From CAYLHF01 sp964383365 (GTDB taxonomy: Bacteria; Bacteroidota; Rhodothermia; Rhodothermales; UBA10348), in the NCBI GenBank assembly GCA_964383365.1, contig CAYLHF010000001.1, positions 77,513-141,512 of the forward strand: 64,000 bases of DNA, written 5' to 3'. This document shows positions 19,162 through 29,211 of this stretch, one piece after another. A program made the position numbers and the translations under genes. The notes beneath the pieces were generated by a model. That model was not told the origin of the DNA and ran no database searches. It saw only the letters and a program-made list of their open reading frames with translations. Each line of letters starts with the position of its first letter. The first letter of the stretch is position 1.

Positions 19162-20892
19162 ATGCAATCGTCCGTTAAGAAATACGTCATTTTCGTCCTG
19201 TCACTTTATTCACTGGTTGGCATTAACACGTCGAGTGCCCAGGACTGGATCTGGATCAAGGGAAGTAGCCAGAGCGATCAATTCGGACACTATGGAACGA
19301 AAGGGGCCGACGGTAGCACGAATACGCCGGGTGCGAGAAGTGACGCTCTCACGTGGACCGGGCGAAACGGAAATCTCTGGCTGTACGGAGGAGTGGGTAA
19401 TTCTTCCATTCAACGAGGCGGGCTTAATGATCTATGGAAATTCGATAAGTCCACAGGAAACTGGACCTGGATGAAAGGAGACAGTACGTCAACCCAGCAA
19501 CTATCTGTATTTGGAACCCAGGGCGTGGCTTCACCAGAAAATACCCCTGGGATTCGGATGTGGTCATCCGGATGGACGGATGCCGATGGAAATCTCTGGC
19601 TGTTCGGCGGATTCAGCGAGGGGGATGGTAGCGACGCAGGAACGGGTGGGGCCAATTATGGTGATCTGTGGAAGTATGATGCTCAGACGGGATACTGGAC
19701 CTGGATGAAAGGAAGTAATCTGCGCCAAAAATTCGGTCACTATGGTACTAAAGGCATCGAGGATCCGGAAAATACGCCCGGATCCAGGTGGTTGGCGACC
19801 AGTTGGACGGATCTGGATGGCAATTTTTGGCTTTTCGGAGGTGTAGGCCTGGGCGATGCTTCCAACACATCATCAGGCCATTTACAGGACCTCTGGAAAT
19901 ATGATGTTCAGACGGGCAACTGGACGTGGATGAAAGGATCTGGTTCGATCGACCAGACCGTCAATCAAGGAACTAAGGGTATTGCGGACCCGACGAACCT
20001 TCCGGCGGGACGTCTTTCCGCAGAAAGCTGGGTAGACAAGAACGGAAACTTGTGGATGTTCGGTGGAGATGCATCCGTGCTGGGAAACGGAAATGTTTTT
20101 TCCTCCGTCATGAATGATTTATGGATGTTCGATATTCGAACGAACGAGTGGACATGGATTACCGGAACGGCATCCCTCGATTTTTTCAACCCGCTCTGGA
20201 CGATCGACTATGGTGTCATGGGGACACCGTCTACTGGCAGCCATCCCGGCCCCAGAAAAGAGGCTGTGACGTGGACCGATTCGAACGGCAATCTGTGGCT
20301 TTTTGGTGGCAACGGAGGAGTATCTGACAGTCATTTTGGTATGCTGAATGATCTCTGGAAGTTTGATACCGTTACGAGAGAATGGGCCTGGATAAATGGT
20401 AGTAATCAGGTAGATCAGATGGGGATGTACGGCTCTGTCGGCATGCCTGCTTCGAGCAATACACCCGGGTCCCGGAGGGCCTCAATGAGTTGGGTTGATG
20501 AGCATGGAGACTTCTGGTTGTTTGGAGGGACGGACGTCAACGGTAAGCACGTTAATGACACGTGGATGTTTGCCGTCAGTGGCCACCTGGTCCGTGTTGA
20601 TGAAGCAGACTCGGGAGTGCTACCGGGGAGCTACGATCTCTCCACTGCCTATCCCAACCCATTTAACGACAATGCTACTATTCAGATTGCCGTTCAGCGC
20701 TCGCAACGAGTCAGACTCCGTGTCTACGATACGCTGGGACGAATGGTAGCGTATTTGTATGACGGTTTTCTCGTCGCCGGAAACAAACAGGCGTTCACAT
20801 TTGAAGGGGACCGACTATCCAGCGGTGTCTATCTGATACATGCCGATGGAGAATCTTTTTCGGCGTCTCGACAGATAGTACTCTCGAAGTAG
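19162..20892 (+). CDS. Secreted six-repeat Kelch-like protein with T9SS-type sorting domain
   Basis: A 576-residue protein from ATG 19162, where a clear signal peptide begins (YVIFVLSLYSLVGINTSSAQ). Six repeats of about 70-80 residues follow, each with W-[TAI]-W-[MI]-[KNT]-G, then G-x-R, then W-x-D-x-x-G-N-x-W-[LM]-[FY]-GG and DLWK[FY]D. This is a Kelch/galactose-oxidase-central-domain type propeller, expected to close as a ring. No copper-radical residues are evident, so a binding role is likely. The tail (AYPNPFNDNATIQI to the end) is a type A C-terminal sorting domain for type IX secretion. It is monocistronic. Confidence 0.88.
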   Translation: MQSSVKKYVIFVLSLYSLVGINTSSAQDWIWIKGSSQSDQFGHYGTKGADGSTNTPGARSDALTWTGRNGNLWLYGGVGNSSIQRGGLNDLWKFDKSTGNWTWMKGDSTSTQQLSVFGTQGVASPENTPGIRMWSSGWTDADGNLWLFGGFSEGDGSDAGTGGANYGDLWKYDAQTGYWTWMKGSNLRQKFGHYGTKGIEDPENTPGSRWLATSWTDLDGNFWLFGGVGLGDASNTSSGHLQDLWKYDVQTGNWTWMKGSGSIDQTVNQGTKGIADPTNLPAGRLSAESWVDKNGNLWMFGGDASVLGNGNVFSSVMNDLWMFDIRTNEWTWITGTASLDFFNPLWTIDYGVMGTPSTGSHPGPRKEAVTWTDSNGNLWLFGGNGGVSDSHFGMLNDLWKFDTVTREWAWINGSNQVDQMGMYGSVGMPASSNTPGSRRASMSWVDEHGDFWLFGGTDVNGKHVNDTWMFAVSGHLVRVDEADSGVLPGSYDLSTAYPNPFNDNATIQIAVQRSQRVRLRVYDTLGRMVAYLYDGFLVAGNKQAFTFEGDRLSSGVYLIHADGESFSASRQIVLSK

Positions 20893-20925
20893 AAGCACCA
20901 CGAGATCATATGGAGCGGTTCTAAC

Positions 20926-21001
20926 TGGAGCCAATGAGCGGACTCGAACCGCTGACCTGCTCATTACGAATGAGCTGCTCTACCAGCTGAGCTACATTGG
21001 C
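20926..21001 (-). tRNA. tRNA-Thr (anticodon CGT)
   Basis: The 76-nt minus-strand sequence folds as a cloverleaf: acceptor GCCAATG/CATTGGC, D arm GCTC...GAGC, anticodon stem GCTCA/TGAGC with loop TTCGTAA (anticodon CGT, reading ACG), T arm AGCGG-TTCGAGT-CCGCT, and encoded CCA. The U discriminator is as commonly seen in Bacteroidota tRNA-Thr(CGT). Confidence 0.97.
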
Positions 21002-21215
21002 TTTTTGCGAGCGTGCGAAATTAGGGTGCTCCCGGAGCGGAGTCAAGGCGAGGGCGGCATCGTGGATGCCTGATTGGAGCCCGATTGCGTCTACTCACCG
21101 ATTTTTCACCACGTACACGGCCGGATCAACAACCGAACCGAGAAAAGCGGCTCTATGCGATGCAACGCATACATGCGCTACCAACACAGGGGATAGGGCG
21201 GCACAAGCAGTATAC

Positions 21216-24200
21216 TTATTGCGGCACCGTCGACCCTTTTCCCACCCGTAGACTCCAAAATCCGGACCGGTCCACTTCCTGAACGGTACCACTCAGATTA
21301 AAATCGCTTCGGAGATACCCTGTTGACCCGAGTTCGACTCTCCAGATGCCGTTTTTGTCGTCGTTCTGGATCTGCCCGTCTGCGTCTGCGTCTCCCGCGA
21401 CCATTCCAAATTTCCCCCCGGCCAGAGCGGTCATGGGTACCGGACCGAATGCCCGATTCAACGCTACGGTATAATCGTAGTCGAGCGTGCCTCCGGCCGC
21501 ACCTCCCGTCGAACTCAGCGTAATAGCCCCGCTCGTCATCACCGGTAGATGGTTCCGATGACGGACCACCACATAGAAGTCCCCGGCGTTAATACCGGCA
21601 AAGGACACTTTGGAGGTACCGTCCACATCTACGATCTGTCCACTGGACAGCAGGAGCGCTGCTCGTCTCGCGGCCACGGTAGCAGCCGTCGTCGACGTGC
21701 GAAGTTCTACAACTACCCAATCTACGGCGGTTGCAGGCATGGCAGTAACTGATTCGGTTCCACTGTACGCAACTGCCGTCCCGCTGAAAGTCGCACTGCC
21801 GTACGGCTGTGTTGTGGGAAGCAAGCCTCCCCCATTCAGAGCCGTCCCCATGACTCCACCGGAAAAGGGCCCTTCGAGAAAGACCTTCGCATTCAGATAC
21901 GTCGGAGACGTTCCCCCGGGAGGGCCCACCGTCCAGGTCGAGAGGTGGGGAATATTGCATGTGACAGACGTCGCCGTCCGCGCCGTGACGACCACACCTT
22001 CTGTACTCCAGGTATTGTTGGTCGAGTCGAAAAAGAAACAGATCATGGTTGACGGATCCCGGCCGGCCAGGTCCTCCACCGTGAACGAAATCGTCAGTGA
22101 CAACGTCCCGTTCGGTTGATTCTGGGGGTCGATAGTGTACGTTCGCGGAAGACTGTTATCTCCGGACGGCAGAACTACGCTGCTATGTTGCCGCCGAAGG
22201 ACCGTATCTCCCAGATCATCCCCCGTATGTAAACCGACACCGAGACCACCGATATCGTCGTCGTTCGTTCCATTCAACCTGCGGGTTGTAGAAATAGAGC
22301 CAACGCCCAGGACCCGACCATTCTGCTCGTCGAGAGTGGCATTCGGCCCCATCTGAAGATCGTTCCCATTCAGATCCAGGTCCACACCGGAGAGCTCTAT
22401 CAATCCATCCACGAGAAGAGAAGATCCCAGAGGAATGCTGTTATCGTCGTCCCCGTCGTCGTTAGACTCGGGCTGGTCATTGCCCAGTGCGAGGTCAGGT
22501 ATGGACGCGGGTGGAGGATGGACCGTTACATCCTGGCGCTGCTCACTCACGGCGCCCAGTTCGTCGAATACCCGTAGTATCATGACTACCCGGTCATTAT
22601 CAGTTGGGTCTCCTGCCGGGAGGCTGAACGTAGCAGATGGGAGTGCAACGCGCCCCCCGAGAGGTACTGGAACGTGAGATCCGATCTTGTGCAGCAACTG
22701 ATACCTCAGCGGCGACTCCGGATCCGTCCACCCGGTGGCGGAAAAAGAAAAATCCGTCGTAAGCGCCGTTCCCTGATTGGGAGTAATCAGGAACTGCCCG
22801 GACGCTGGGGGCTCATTGGTTCTGATCACAGCTTCCGCATAACCGGATTGATTATTGCCATCAGTAGCGCTCAGTCTGAATCTGTAATCCGACGCGGGAC
22901 TCAACCCGTCGGTGCGGACAACCAGCGTCGATGAAGTTCTCCCGCCGGGAGCCACCAGTGGATCATCCAGATTCACACCACCCGTTGCTGTCCAGTTGAA
23001 TGTGAGGCCACCGGCGACCGTAGTTACCGCTGATCCAACCAGCGTGAGGGTTGCTCCCACATTCGTTTTTCCGGGAGGTACAATCATACTGACGACAGGC
23101 GCGTCTCCAGGGATGACCTCAATCAGAACACTCGCAGAAGCCGTACGCGCACCCGCCGATACGGTAACGGTAAATTGATAGATTCCGGGACTGAGCTGAT
23201 TGGGAGCAATCGAAATAAGTCCCGTCGCAGGAAGAATAATGGGTGCGAACGTAGGCGTCGTACAGAACGCACTGGTCACCGAATTCCGGCACTCCCAGCT
23301 ATACGCCAGAGCTGTCTGCGAATTATCAGGATCACTGGATCCTGTGGCGTCAACATCGAATGAAGCAATCTGGCTCACGGCACGGTTTCCCCCGGCGATC
23401 CTGGCCCTGAGCGGACTCGATTCCACGTTGAGAATGAGCCTGGCATCAGAAAATATCGCCGGATTGTTCTCAAGAGAAACCCGCACTTTCAGGATGTGCG
23501 TAGCTCCTGCGACCAGTCGGTCGGCTGGAATCTGAATGGTCGGCATACTTATCCCGGGGGGTAGCGTGAGTGCGGTCCCTCCGTCTGCCGACCAGGCGTA
23601 TCGCAGCCGGGGAGAACCGATCGCGCAGGAGGGTAACGACCCACGAATCCTCAGCACGGTGGGTTCGCCCGGCCGTGCGACTCGGACGAGACCACCTTCC
23701 ACCTGGATATCGGGAACACAGTTTGCCGGCCAGTCCGCTGTAAAGGACACGGGTGATCCAGCACTGCCGGCAACCCCGTTTGCCACGAACGAGACAACGT
23801 TCGATAACGTTCGAACCTCACTTGCTTGCGAGTCAAACGCCTTGAACAATACGTCCTCCCCGGGGGAATTACCGTAAACGGTGAGAAAGAAAAACTGGCG
23901 ATTACCAACTGTACTCGTCGTAGAGACTCCTCTAACATCCCCGTTTACAAACGCCGCGACTTTGTCTGTAGATCGCACCGACTCGACTCCGTTCAAATTC
24001 AGTACTCCGACGACGTTCATCGTCATCTCGAAATCAAACGGATTAACTACCCATGAAGCTACATTATTCGAGGATTGATCGGATGGAAGAGACGTGGACA
24101 ATTCATAGGGCATCGCCGTACTTCCGACGAGTTCATTGGGAGTAAAATTCAGGGTCTGAACGAGGTTGCTGGTCCGTTGGGAAAAGGCGTCAAAGACGCG

Positions 24201-25262
24201 GAACGATACATCCTCACCGGGCCGATTCGCGTATATCGTGAGAAAGAAAACCTGACCGCCGGATACCGGGGTCGGATCGGCTACCCCTCGTAACTCTGCA
24301 CCGACGAATGCCCCTAACAAGTCGTTGGGATTCGTCAGTTTTGTTCGGTCCACCGTGACGCCGGCAACCACGTTCATCGTCATCTGAAAAGGAACAGGGT
24401 TCATCGACCACGCCGGACGCTGGCTTCCTGTAATGCTCGAAGTATTGCCAATCTGGATCGGAGCTCCGATCGTACCCTCCACGGTGTTGGACTGGAACGT
24501 GATCCGTTCATTCATGGCTCGAACCGTGTTGGATCCCGAGTGAAATGCCCTGAAACTGAACGATTCACCCTCACTGTTGGCGTAGAGCGTAAGAAAGAAG
24601 AGAATACGTCCATCAACCCGGACAACATTCGCAGCGCCCCGTACCTCGTTTCCGACGAACGCTGCCAAACGGTCAGTGAGTGCGTCCAACTGAACTCCAT
24701 CCACGAAAACGGTCGATACGATGTTCATGGTCAGTGCGAAATGTTCGGGATCGACCGACCAGTCATTGACCGATGGACCAACACTGCTCTCTGTGTTGAG
24801 AGCAAACGGAGTGCCAACGCTTCCCGTGACTGCATTTGCCTGAAAAACGACCGATTCCTGGATATCATTGACGGCGTCATTTGACGCATCGTACGCCTTG
24901 AACGTAATCGTCTCGCCGGACGAGTTCGCGTAGATAAGGACGAAGAAGAGCGTTCGTCCGCCCGAAACGATCGGTCGGGCCACGCCACGCACCTCCGACC
25001 CGACGAATGCAGCTATGACATCGTTCGGATTGGACGAGAGGACATCGTTGATGCTGAGGGTGGAAACAAGTGATGCTGATGCCTCGAAAGACGACGGATC
25101 AACGCTCCAGTTTGGACTCTGTGCATAAACCCGTCCGGGAAGCAGGAACGCGATCGCAAGAATGAGTGGTAACACCCAAACTCGGACTCGACAGGTGGCG
25201 CGTTGAACGAATGAATCGACGCCAGATGGATCGAGATATGTAGAGAGTATGGGCACTATCAT
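21216..25262 (-). CDS. Giant secreted protein: four novel repeats, REJ-like region, GPS-like motif, dockerin-like tail
   Basis: A 1348-residue protein and the last gene of the four-gene operon. Its ATG overlaps the preceding stop (ATGA, 25259-25262). After a signal peptide (LPLILAIAFLLPGRVYAQ) come four copies of a ~115-residue repeat (about 51-510: W-x-V-x-P...AAFVG-x-E-x-RG...FFLT-[IV]-YAN-x-x-GE...F). Then comes a PKD/REJ-like region (about 560-900, with DATGSSDPDN and YSWECRN) and a stretch ending in a GPS-like motif: Cys1075, a WSTEG segment, Cys1102 and His1106-Leu1107-Ser1108. A beta domain (LEGPFSGG...) and a dockerin-like EF-hand pair (AGDADADGQI, DFNLSGTV) finish the protein. It is the only operon member without the YPNPF sorting tail. 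Confidence 0.85.
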   Translation of the reverse strand: MIVPILSTYLDPSGVDSFVQRATCRVRVWVLPLILAIAFLLPGRVYAQSPNWSVDPSSFEASASLVSTLSINDVLSSNPNDVIAAFVGSEVRGVARPIVSGGRTLFFVLIYANSSGETITFKAYDASNDAVNDIQESVVFQANAVTGSVGTPFALNTESSVGPSVNDWSVDPEHFALTMNIVSTVFVDGVQLDALTDRLAAFVGNEVRGAANVVRVDGRILFFLTLYANSEGESFSFRAFHSGSNTVRAMNERITFQSNTVEGTIGAPIQIGNTSSITGSQRPAWSMNPVPFQMTMNVVAGVTVDRTKLTNPNDLLGAFVGAELRGVADPTPVSGGQVFFLTIYANRPGEDVSFRVFDAFSQRTSNLVQTLNFTPNELVGSTAMPYELSTSLPSDQSSNNVASWVVNPFDFEMTMNVVGVLNLNGVESVRSTDKVAAFVNGDVRGVSTTSTVGNRQFFFLTVYGNSPGEDVLFKAFDSQASEVRTLSNVVSFVANGVAGSAGSPVSFTADWPANCVPDIQVEGGLVRVARPGEPTVLRIRGSLPSCAIGSPRLRYAWSADGGTALTLPPGISMPTIQIPADRLVAGATHILKVRVSLENNPAIFSDARLILNVESSPLRARIAGGNRAVSQIASFDVDATGSSDPDNSQTALAYSWECRNSVTSAFCTTPTFAPIILPATGLISIAPNQLSPGIYQFTVTVSAGARTASASVLIEVIPGDAPVVSMIVPPGKTNVGATLTLVGSAVTTVAGGLTFNWTATGGVNLDDPLVAPGGRTSSTLVVRTDGLSPASDYRFRLSATDGNNQSGYAEAVIRTNEPPASGQFLITPNQGTALTTDFSFSATGWTDPESPLRYQLLHKIGSHVPVPLGGRVALPSATFSLPAGDPTDNDRVVMILRVFDELGAVSEQRQDVTVHPPPASIPDLALGNDQPESNDDGDDDNSIPLGSSLLVDGLIELSGVDLDLNGNDLQMGPNATLDEQNGRVLGVGSISTTRRLNGTNDDDIGGLGVGLHTGDDLGDTVLRRQHSSVVLPSGDNSLPRTYTIDPQNQPNGTLSLTISFTVEDLAGRDPSTMICFFFDSTNNTWSTEGVVVTARTATSVTCNIPHLSTWTVGPPGGTSPTYLNAKVFLEGPFSGGVMGTALNGGGLLPTTQPYGSATFSGTAVAYSGTESVTAMPATAVDWVVVELRTSTTAATVAARRAALLLSSGQIVDVDGTSKVSFAGINAGDFYVVVRHRNHLPVMTSGAITLSSTGGAAGGTLDYDYTVALNRAFGPVPMTALAGGKFGMVAGDADADGQIQNDDKNGIWRVELGSTGYLRSDFNLSGTVQEVDRSGFWSLRVGKGSTVPQ

Positions 25263-28200
25263 TTTACCACCGTCACAATCTTCGATACAGAACGCGATCC
25301 TGCTATCATTCGATACACGTACGATCCGCTGGCGAGACCAAGAGCACTGGCATCAATAATCGTCTCGTACGTCCCCGGTGCATGGGTTCCTGTCAATACC
25401 GTACTGATTAGTCTCCCTCTCATGTCGAATAGAGTCAGCGTAACGTCAGATGCCTTTGCTACGGCGTATCGTACGCGGGTCTGATTTCGGAATGGATTCG
25501 GGTAATTTTGCTGCAGTGAAAATTCGCCGGGAAGATCGGATTCGTCTCCAACTGCCGTCGACAGGGCTGTAGTGAAAGCAAAGATACTCGACCAGTCTCC
25601 GACCCCGACCACATTCCGTGCGCGTACGCGCCAGAAAAAAGTGACTCCTCCGGCGAGACGATTCATTCTAAAGGAGGGTCCCCGAACGCCCGTTGTATCG
25701 ATGACGATAGCTCCAAATTGACTGACCTGAATGTCATACGTCTCATCTCCGGGTTGTGGCTCCCAATTCAGTTCGACATCTGGGCCCAGATCCAGAGCCC
25801 GATCGGGGGGCGAATCCAGCGCCGCTTCGATCGGGGCCTCCAGTGCAGCCGTCGTAAATGAATGTACAGCGGACCACGGACTGATACCTCCGGGGTTGGA
25901 TGCCCTGATCCTCCAGAAATACCGGGTTTCGAATAGTAATTCAGCCGCTCGAACGGACGTTGCTGTGGTACCTCGAACTTCCTGAATACGGGTAGAAAAG
26001 GAGGACTCGATGGCAATATCAATATCGTACTCGGTGGCGCGAGGCGCGGGAGCCCACGTCAGGTCTGGGAGAACCGAGACGTGTTCTTCCGCATCTCCCG
26101 GTAGAATGGAGAGCGGAACCTCCGGAGGATCAGGTGCCCGCGTCGTAAAGGTGCGAACGAGAGACCACGGACCGATGCCCGCTCTGTTTACCGCGCGTAC
26201 TCTCCAGTAATACAGGGTCAGCGTCTGAAGTTGTGGAACAGAATAGAAAACCTGTTGGAGATTGGCTGCTGTGTTGATAACGACCGAAAAATCATCGGAC
26301 GTGGCCACCTGAACCTCATATGTCGTGGCCCTCGGCGCCGCGAGCCACGTCAACACCGGAGTCTCAGAACTACCCTGGGTATTGTTCGCGGGTGTGAGAA
26401 GTTCGGGCCGGTCAGGAACGGCAATAATCGTTGCAAATCGGAACGTGGTCGACCACGCCGTCAGACCTCCGGGATTTGAAGCGCGGACGCGCCAGAAGTA
26501 CGTTCTATCATTCTTCAGTCCAGACACAGTGAACTGTGGATCCGATACCGGACCACCGCTGGCCACAATGTCCGAGAATGAATCATCGGTAGCGACTTCA
26601 ATGAAGTAAGACAGGGCACCCATGCTCGAACTCCACATCAGGCTCACCGTCAGAGAGACATCAATGGAGCCGTCCTCGGGTTGTCCAGGGACGGGAACGC
26701 CCGGAGGAGCCACAACGGTCGCAAAGGTCATCGTCGCCGACCAATCGCTCGTTCCGGCAGCATTGACCGATCGCACCCTCCAGTAATAACGAGTTGAAAA
26801 AGCAAGACCACTCGGCGATCTGCTCGTCGCCGTAAGTCCGATGTCGGACAGTTGAGTGGTCGAAAAGTCGGAAGTCACGGATACCTGAAGGTCATAACTG
26901 GAAGCATCCGTTCCTGCATTCCAGGAGAATGCCATGGGCAGGCGAATATCCGTCGCGTTGTCCTGAGGGGCCGTGAGTACCGGAGTTCCTGGAAGAGCAA
27001 CGATCGTCGTAAACGACCGGGTATCGGACCACACCCCATCGCCTCCCGCGTTAGTCCCTCGAACACGCCAGAAATATTCGGTAAGATTGCCGAGACCCGA
27101 CAGCTGCCAGGACGTTGACGTTAGAGCGGTTTCAGAGACAAGCGGCGCGGAAAAATCGGCCGACGTGGACACCTGAAGCATGTAATTGCTTGCATTCGAT
27201 AGAATGTTCCACGCCAGTACAGGTGATGTGGTGATTCCGGTCGCGGCGTTCAAAGGGGTTGTGAGAGACGGACTTCCGGGTTGTGCCGGCGCACCCGTCT
27301 GAAATCTGAAAACATTCGACCACGGACTCGTTCCTCCTGCGTTGGTCGCACTGACACGCCAGAAATACGAAGTTACGAATGCCAGACCCGAGAGCGAGAA
27401 GGTGGTATTCCCGGAATTCGCCGTCGAGACGATCGTACTCGAAAAATCGGTCGAATTACTTACTTCCAGGTTATAGGATGTGGCTCCTGATACGGCGCTC
27501 CATGATAACGTCAGCGCCAGCGCAGCTCCGCCAGATTGATCGGCTGGGAAAACCAACACGGGAGCAGCCGGAATATCGGGAGCCCGGGTCGTAAAACTTC
27601 GAGACGCAGACCAGGCGCTATTACCTCCTGCATTACCGGCCCGGACCCGCCAATAGTACATCGTCAAGTTCGATAGACCCGAAAGCGCGTAGGCTACCGC
27701 CCCCGTCAACGTCTTGGATTCGAACAGGTTGTCGAACGTGCTCGATGTCGAAACCTGTACGTCGTACTGCGTGGCCCCGCTGGAAGAGTTCCAGGATAGA
27801 TTCAGTGTCAATTCCTGACCCGTAGCGGCCGCCGCGGGGGCCGAAAGAACCGGGATGGCCGGGGCGTCAGGAGGAACGGTGGTGAACGAATGAGCAGCCG
27901 ACCATGAACTCTTCCCCCCTACATTCCCAGCTCGAACGCGCCAGAAATAGGCGGTCAGATTGGCCAGTCCCGTAACTTGAACGTTTTGTGCCGTAACCGC
28001 ATCGAATACGGCGGTCGTCGTCGAGAAATCCGACACCAATGAAACCTGGACGTCATAATTGTCCGCGCCCGAGACCGAGTCCCACATCAGTGTCGAACTC
28101 GTGGCTATCCCCGTTGCATTCGTGACCGGCGTCGTCAGGACCGGTACAGCCGGAATGTCAGGAGCAAGCGTGGTAAAACTGACCGGGGCCGTCCAGGCAC

Positions 28201-29203
28201 TGTTCCCTGCTCCATTCACGGCTCGGACACGCCAGAAATAGGTCGTCAGAAAGGACAATCCTGTAACGGTTTTCGTCGAAGCAACGACCCCCGTGGCATT
28301 CAGAACGAAGGAGGAAAACGTACTCGACCCGGATACCTGCACGTCATAGGAGGATACCTGATTTACATCGCTCCAATCGAGAGCAACAGCGAGCGGATTA
28401 TTCGCAGACGTGTTACCGGGAGCGAGTAAGGTCGGGACGTCGGGTGGATTGAGTATAGCGACCGAAAATGTTCGAGTATCTGACCACGGACTCGTGCCTG
28501 CGCTGTTTGTCCCGCGGACTCTCCAGAAGTACTGCGTTCCAAAACTCAACCCATTGGCATCGATAGTCGACGCTGAAACAGCCGGCGACTGAAAGATCAC
28601 GGTCGTAAAATTGATGTCGGTCGCAACCTCAATGGCGTACGTGGACACATTGGAATCAGTAGACCAGGTAAGCGTTTGCGTCGTATTTATGACCGTTGCC
28701 GAATTAGCTGGAGAGGAGAGCACCGGAGCGGACGGCGTGGTAATAGGTGCCGGGAAATCAAAGACCGTATTGGGATTGTTGTATCCGGGCATCGGAGACC
28801 CGTTCGTATTCTGCCAACCACTGAATCCTGTCCCCAGTGCCAGGGTCTGACCACTCGACGCATCGAAGAGCTTCAGGAAAAAATTCTCGCCTCCGTTCAT
28901 GCCTTCATCGGTAGCAAGCGTGGTCGAATCGTCTCCGTAAATGGTCACATTGATGAAGGCACTTCCGGCATTGATAATCACGGTAGCCGCACCGGCCGTA
29001 TTCCCACTGGAATCGAATACACCGATGATGTCTCCAGTTGCAGCAGCAGCGCCTGAAATAGTCGCTTTACCCTGCAGTACACCCGACTGAGTGGTTGCCG
29101 TAAACGTGAACGGTCCTACCGTCGTCTGAGCCCGTGCATTGCGTAGTGTTCCTGAACCGATCAGGATCAAGAAAAACATGATATGTCTGACGCGTACTCT
29201 CAT
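25259..29203 (-). CDS. Secreted protein with eleven fibronectin type III repeats and T9SS-type sorting domain
   Basis: A 1314-residue protein. A signal peptide (MFFLILIGSGTLRNARAQ) precedes a ~130-residue N-terminal beta domain (GVLQGKATISG, GDIIGVFDSSGN, NVTIYGDDSTT, LKLFDASSGQ). Eleven FN3 repeats of about 95 residues follow, each with YDVQVS or similar, YFWRVRA-x-N-x-GG and WS...FTT. The tail (QQNYPNPFRNQTRVRYAV to the end) is a type A sorting domain. The repeats look like recent internal amplification and fit a long extended rod. It begins 8 bp after the stop of the preceding gene and overlaps the next by 4 nt, so its expression is tied to both. Confidence 0.92.
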   Translation of the reverse strand: MRVRVRHIMFFLILIGSGTLRNARAQTTVGPFTFTATTQSGVLQGKATISGAAAATGDIIGVFDSSGNTAGAATVIINAGSAFINVTIYGDDSTTLATDEGMNGGENFFLKLFDASSGQTLALGTGFSGWQNTNGSPMPGYNNPNTVFDFPAPITTPSAPVLSSPANSATVINTTQTLTWSTDSNVSTYAIEVATDINFTTVIFQSPAVSASTIDANGLSFGTQYFWRVRGTNSAGTSPWSDTRTFSVAILNPPDVPTLLAPGNTSANNPLAVALDWSDVNQVSSYDVQVSGSSTFSSFVLNATGVVASTKTVTGLSFLTTYFWRVRAVNGAGNSAWTAPVSFTTLAPDIPAVPVLTTPVTNATGIATSSTLMWDSVSGADNYDVQVSLVSDFSTTTAVFDAVTAQNVQVTGLANLTAYFWRVRAGNVGGKSSWSAAHSFTTVPPDAPAIPVLSAPAAAATGQELTLNLSWNSSSGATQYDVQVSTSSTFDNLFESKTLTGAVAYALSGLSNLTMYYWRVRAGNAGGNSAWSASRSFTTRAPDIPAAPVLVFPADQSGGAALALTLSWSAVSGATSYNLEVSNSTDFSSTIVSTANSGNTTFSLSGLAFVTSYFWRVSATNAGGTSPWSNVFRFQTGAPAQPGSPSLTTPLNAATGITTSPVLAWNILSNASNYMLQVSTSADFSAPLVSETALTSTSWQLSGLGNLTEYFWRVRGTNAGGDGVWSDTRSFTTIVALPGTPVLTAPQDNATDIRLPMAFSWNAGTDASSYDLQVSVTSDFSTTQLSDIGLTATSRSPSGLAFSTRYYWRVRSVNAAGTSDWSATMTFATVVAPPGVPVPGQPEDGSIDVSLTVSLMWSSSMGALSYFIEVATDDSFSDIVASGGPVSDPQFTVSGLKNDRTYFWRVRASNPGGLTAWSTTFRFATIIAVPDRPELLTPANNTQGSSETPVLTWLAAPRATTYEVQVATSDDFSVVINTAANLQQVFYSVPQLQTLTLYYWRVRAVNRAGIGPWSLVRTFTTRAPDPPEVPLSILPGDAEEHVSVLPDLTWAPAPRATEYDIDIAIESSFSTRIQEVRGTTATSVRAAELLFETRYFWRIRASNPGGISPWSAVHSFTTAALEAPIEAALDSPPDRALDLGPDVELNWEPQPGDETYDIQVSQFGAIVIDTTGVRGPSFRMNRLAGGVTFFWRVRARNVVGVGDWSSIFAFTTALSTAVGDESDLPGEFSLQQNYPNPFRNQTRVRYAVAKASDVTLTLFDMRGRLISTVLTGTHAPGTYETIIDASALGLASGSYVYRMIAGSRSVSKIVTVVK

Positions 29204-29211
29204 TCGTCAAC

